DNA of 64,000 nucleotides from Hydractinia symbiolongicarpus (lineage: Eukaryota; Cnidaria; Hydrozoa; Anthoathecata; Hydractiniidae). Every line of letters starts with the position of its first letter. Position 1 is the stretch's first letter. A program made the translations under genes and the position numbers. Positions 60,486 to 64,000 of this stretch are shown here, piece by piece. Below the pieces are notes generated by a model. It was not told where the DNA came from. It did not search any database and saw only the letters and a program-made list of their open reading frames with translations. The stretch is taken from assembly GCF_029227915.1 (NCBI RefSeq), contig NC_079881.1:25273501-25337500 (forward strand). Direction: 5' to 3'.

Positions 60486-61673
60486 ATGCGTTTTAATGGT
60501 AAAAAATTAATTTAAAAAATCGTTCGGGAAATGAGTTTACTCCCAGTTAACTTTCTTTGTATACATTCGACTATACGGGTCAAGCCCGGGATTTACGGCA
60601 AATCGCGAGTTTTCGTTTGCCGGCGATTAAACTCCTTTTATTCAGCATCTCATCAAAAAAGAAATCATTTTTGAAAACGACAAGTCTCATGCGTTTTAGT
60701 GGTGAAAAAATAATTTAAAGAATCGCTTGGGAAATGAGTTTACTCCCAGGGTACTTTCTTTGTATACTTTTCACTGTACGGGCCGAGTCCGTGATATACG
60801 GAAAATCGCGGGTTTTCGTTTGCCGGCGATTAAACTCCTTTTATTCAGCGTCTCATCAAAAATGAAATCATTTTTGAAAACTACAAGTCTCATGCGTTTT
60901 AGTGGTGAAAAAATAATTTAAAGAATCGTTCGGGAAATGAGTTTACTCCCAGTTTACTTTCTTTGTATACATTTGACTATACGGGTCAAGCTCGGGATTT
61001 ACGGCAAATCGCGGGTTTTCGTTTGCCGGCGATTAAACTCCTTTTATTCAGCGTCTCATCAAAAATGAAATCATTTTTGAAAACTACAAGTCTCATGCGT
61101 TTTAGTGGTGAAGAAATAATTTAAAAAATCTTTCGGCAAATGAGTTTACTCCCTGGGTATTTTCTTTGTATACACTCGACTATACGGCCAAACCCAGGAT
61201 TTACGGGAAATCGCGGGTTTCCGTTGGCCGGCGATTAAACTCCTTTTATTCAGCGTCTCATCAAAAACGAAATCATTTTTGAAAACTACAAGTCTCATGC
61301 GTTTTAGTGGTGAAAAAATAATTTAAAGAATCGTTCGGGAAATGAGTTTACTCCCTGGGTATTTTCTTTGTATACACTCGACTATACGGCCAAACCCGGG
61401 ATTTACGGGAAATCGCGGGTTTTCGTTGGCCGGCGATTAAACTCCTTTTATTCAGCGTCTCATCAAAAACGAAATCATTTTTGAAAACTACAAGTCTCAT
61501 GCCTTTTAGTGGTGAAAAAATAATTTAAAGAATCGTTTGGGAAGTGAGTTTACTCCCTGGGTACTTTCTTTGTATACTTTTGACTATACGGGCCGAGTCT
61601 GGGATTTACGGGAAATTGCGGGTTTTCGTTTGCCGGCGATTAAACTCCTTTTATTAAGCGTCTCATCAAAAAT

Positions 61674-61693
61674 GAAATCTTAAATCAAGTCTT
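61674..61693. repeat. 8-bp-shorter monomer variant, copy 3
   Basis: Same deletion form with TTATTAAGCG before it and TTAATGGTAAAAAATT after it. Confidence 0.9.
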
Positions 61694-62882
61694 ATGCGTT
61701 TTAATGGTAAAAAATTAATTTAAAAAATCGTTCGGGAAATGAGTTTACTCCCAGTTTACTTTCTTTGTATACATTTGACTATACGGGTCAAGCCCGGGAT
61801 TTACGGCAAATCGCGAGTTTTCGTTTGCCGGCGATTAAACTCCTTTTATTCAGCATCTCATCAAAAACGAAATCATTTTTAAAAACTACAAGTCTCATGC
61901 GTTTTAGTGGTGAAAAAATAATTTAAAAAATCGTTCGGAAAATGAGTTTACTCCCAGTTTACTTTCTTTGTATACATTCGACTATACGGGTCAAGCCCGG
62001 GATTTACGGCAAATCGCGGGTTTTCGTTTGCCGGCGATTAAACTCCTTTTATTCAGCGTCTCATCAAAAAAGAAATCATTTTTGAAAACGACAAGTCTCA
62101 TGCGTTTTAGTGGTGAAAAAATAATTTAAAGAATCGTTTGGGAAATGAGTTTACTCCCAGGGTACTTTCTTTGTATACTTTTCACTGTACGGGCCGAGTC
62201 CGTGATATACGGAAAATCGCGGGTTTTCGTTTGCCGGTGATTAAACTCCTTTTATTCAGCGTCTCATCAGAAATGAAATCATTTTTGAAAACTACAAGTC
62301 TCATGCGTTTTAGTGGTGAAAAAATAATTTAAAGAATCGTTCGGGAAATGAGTTTACTCCCAGTTTACTTTCTTTGTATACATTTGACTATACGGGTCAA
62401 GCTCGGGATTTACGGCAAATCGCGGGTTTTCGTTTGCCGGCGATTAAACTCCTTTTATTCAGCGTCTCATCAAAAATGAAATCATTTTTGAAAACTACAA
62501 GTCTCATGCGTTTTAGTGGTGAAGAAATAATTTAAAAAATCTTTCGACAAATGAGTTTACTCCCTGGGTATTTTCTTTGTATACACTCGACTATACGGCC
62601 AAACCCAGGATTTACGGGAAATCGCGGGTTTCCGTTGGCCGGCGATTAAACTCCTTTTATTCAGCGTCTCATCAAAAACGAAATCATTTTTAAAAACTAC
62701 AAGTCTCATGCGTTTTAGTGGTGAAAAAATAATTTAAAAAATCGTTCGGGAAATGAGTTTACTACCAGTTTACTTTCTTTGTATACTTTTGACTATACGG
62801 GCCGAGTCCGGGATTTACGGGAAATTGCGGGTTTTCGTTTGCCGGCGATTAAACTCCTTTTATTCAGCGTCTCATCAAAAAT

Positions 62883-62902
62883 GAAATCTTAAATCAAGTC
62901 TT
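62883..62902. repeat. 8-bp-shorter monomer variant, copy 4, chimeric flanks
   Basis: Same deletion form, but preceded by the ordinary TTATTCAGCG and followed by TTTTAGTGGTGAAGAA instead of TTAATGGTAAAAAATT. Both flanks come from another subtype, so exchange or conversion took place inside the monomer. Confidence 0.88.
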
Positions 62903-64000
62903 ATGCGTTTTAGTGGTGAAGAAATAATTTAAAAAATCGTTCGGCAAATGAGTTTACTCCCTGGGTATTTTCTTTGTATACACTCGACTATACGGCCAAA
63001 CCCGGGATTTACGGGAAATCGCGGGTTTTCGTTGGCCGGCGATTAAACTCCTTTTATTCAGCGTCTCATCAAAAACGAAATCATTTTTGAAAACTACAAG
63101 TCTCATGCGTTTTAGTGGTGAAAAAATAATTTAAAAAATAGTTCGCGAAATGAGTTTACTCCCAGTTTACTTTCTTTGTATACATTTGACTATACGGGTC
63201 AAGCCCGGGATTTACGGCAAATCGCGGGTTTTCGTTTGCCGGCGATTAAACTCCTTTTATTCAGCGTCTCATGATAAATGAAATCATTTTTGAAAACTAC
63301 AAGTCTCAGGCGTTTTAGTGGTGAAGAAATAATTTAAAAAATCGTTCGGGAAATGAGTTTACTCCCTGGGTATTTTCTTTGTATGCATTCGACTATACGG
63401 CCAAGCCCGGGATTTACGGGAAATCGCGGGTTTTCGTTGGCCGGCGATTAAACTCCTTTTATTCAGCGTTTCATCAAAAACGAAATCATTTTTAAAAACT
63501 ACAAGTCTCATGCGTTTTAGTGGTGAAAAAATAATTTAAAAAATCGTTCGGGAAATGAGTTTACTCCCAGTTTACTTTCTTTGTATACATTCGACTATAC
63601 GGGTCAAGCCCGGGATTTACGGCAAATCGCGGGTTTTCGTTTGCCGGCGATTAAACTCCTTTTATTCAGCGTCTCATCAAAAATGAAATCATTTTTGAAA
63701 ACTACAAGTCTCATGCGTTTTAGTGGTGAAGAAATAATTTAAAAAATCGTTCGGGAAATGAGTTTACTCCCTGGGTATTTTCTTTGTATACTTTTCACTG
63801 TACGGGCCGAGTCCGTGATATACGGAAAATCGCGGGTTTTCGTTTGCCGGCGATTAAACTCCTTTTATTCAGCGTCTCATCAAAAATGAAATCATTTTTG
63901 AAAACTACAAGTCTCATGCGTTTTAGTGGTGAAAAAATAATTTAAAGAATCGTTCGGGAAATGAGTTTACTCCCAGTTTACTTTCTTTGTATACATTTGA

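Larger units (their letters stand above)
1..64000. repeat. Tandem satellite array, 202/203-bp monomer, about 316 copies
   Basis: Every stretch of the window is a copy of one monomer in the same orientation. Landmarks in order are TTCAGCGTCTCATCA, a weak dyad AAAAATGA-AA-TCATTTTT, CTACAAGTCTCATGCG, TTTTAGTGGTGAA, ATAATTTAAA, CGTTCGGGAAATGAG, CCCTGGGTA, CTTTCTTTGTATAC, ACTATACGG, a dyad window around CCGGGATTTACGGG, CGCGGGTTTTCG and TGCCGGCGATTAAACTCC. Equivalent positions recur every 202 or 203 bp. A hand count of one typical monomer gives 39% GC and 13 CpG. No unique DNA, transposon or inverted segment interrupts the array, and both window ends fall inside a monomer. Satellites of this type normally form centromeric, pericentromeric or subtelomeric heterochromatin; which one applies here cannot be told from the sequence. 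I do not recognise the family. Confidence 0.98.
59885..64000. repeat. Family B block 6, continuing past the window end
   Basis: Family B monomers (CCCAGTTTAC, ACGGGTCAAGCTCGGG, TTTTCACTGTAC, TTGGCCGGCG) fill the rest. The GAAAACGACAAG monomer recurs near 60677 and 62088. Three of the four ATCTTAAATC monomers lie here. Near 63353-63700 the sequence matches 15121-15470. It contains no gene. Confidence 0.75.

Noticed and set aside
1-64000. CRISPR array
   Set aside because: The repeats have no unique spacers. The whole 202-bp unit is repeated, which is the pattern of satellite DNA.
1-64000. Ribosomal intergenic spacer sub-repeats, telomere repeats or tRNA-derived repeats
   Set aside because: No rRNA sequence, short telomeric motif or tRNA box A/B pair was recognised in the monomer.
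1-64000. Transposon-derived satellite with terminal inverted repeats or target-site duplications
   Set aside because: No transposase fragment, terminal repeat or target duplication was visible in the monomer or at any block border.

Overview
The whole 64 kb window is one uninterrupted, head-to-tail tandem satellite array. The monomer is about 202 bp in some subfamilies and 203 bp in others, which gives roughly 316 monomers. The array is cut mid-monomer at both ends, so it continues beyond the window. I find no gene, RNA gene, CRISPR array, transposon, inversion or unique sequence. The many short open frames on both strands are by-products of the repeat. They recur once per monomer and shift frame from one monomer to the next, because neither 202 nor 203 is divisible by 3. 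An array of this kind points to nuclear heterochromatin of a eukaryote (centromeric, pericentromeric or subtelomeric). I do not recognise the satellite and cannot name the species. One typical monomer counted by hand is 39% GC and has 13 CpG in 202 bp, well above chance, which argues against heavily CpG-methylated DNA.

Three subfamily groups can be told apart by shared diagnostic variants. Family A carries CATTCGTTTTAG or CATGCGTCTTAG, ATTAGACTATAC and GGTCCTTTC. Family B carries CCCAGTTTAC, ACGGGTCAAGCC, TTTTCACTGTAC, CATGCCTTTTAG, CATGCAATTTAG or TTATGCGTTTTAATGG, and its units are mostly 203 bp. Family C carries GTGTTCTCCC, CATGCGTTGTAG, TTTGCTTCGATT and CGAATAAACTCC.

Layout (approximate borders): A 1-7.59 kb; B to 10.78; A to 13.50; C to 15.11; B to 19.59; A to 24.98; C to 33.43; B with C inserts to 42.96; A to 48.15; B to 49.94; A to 51.38; C to 54.88; B to 56.28; C to 59.89; B to the end. 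Block order is not random: it mostly follows the cycle B, A, C, B, A, C.

Inside the blocks there are many higher-order duplications of 1, 4, 5, 7 and 10 monomers (203, 807-810, 1010-1014, 1413-1415 and 2023 bp). There are also long-range copies 26, 39 and 48 kb apart. One 25-bp window of the monomer takes on different dyad-symmetric forms in different subfamilies, which is the best candidate for a functional protein-binding or structural element. A few monomers carry deletions or a short duplication that mark recombination or slippage events.
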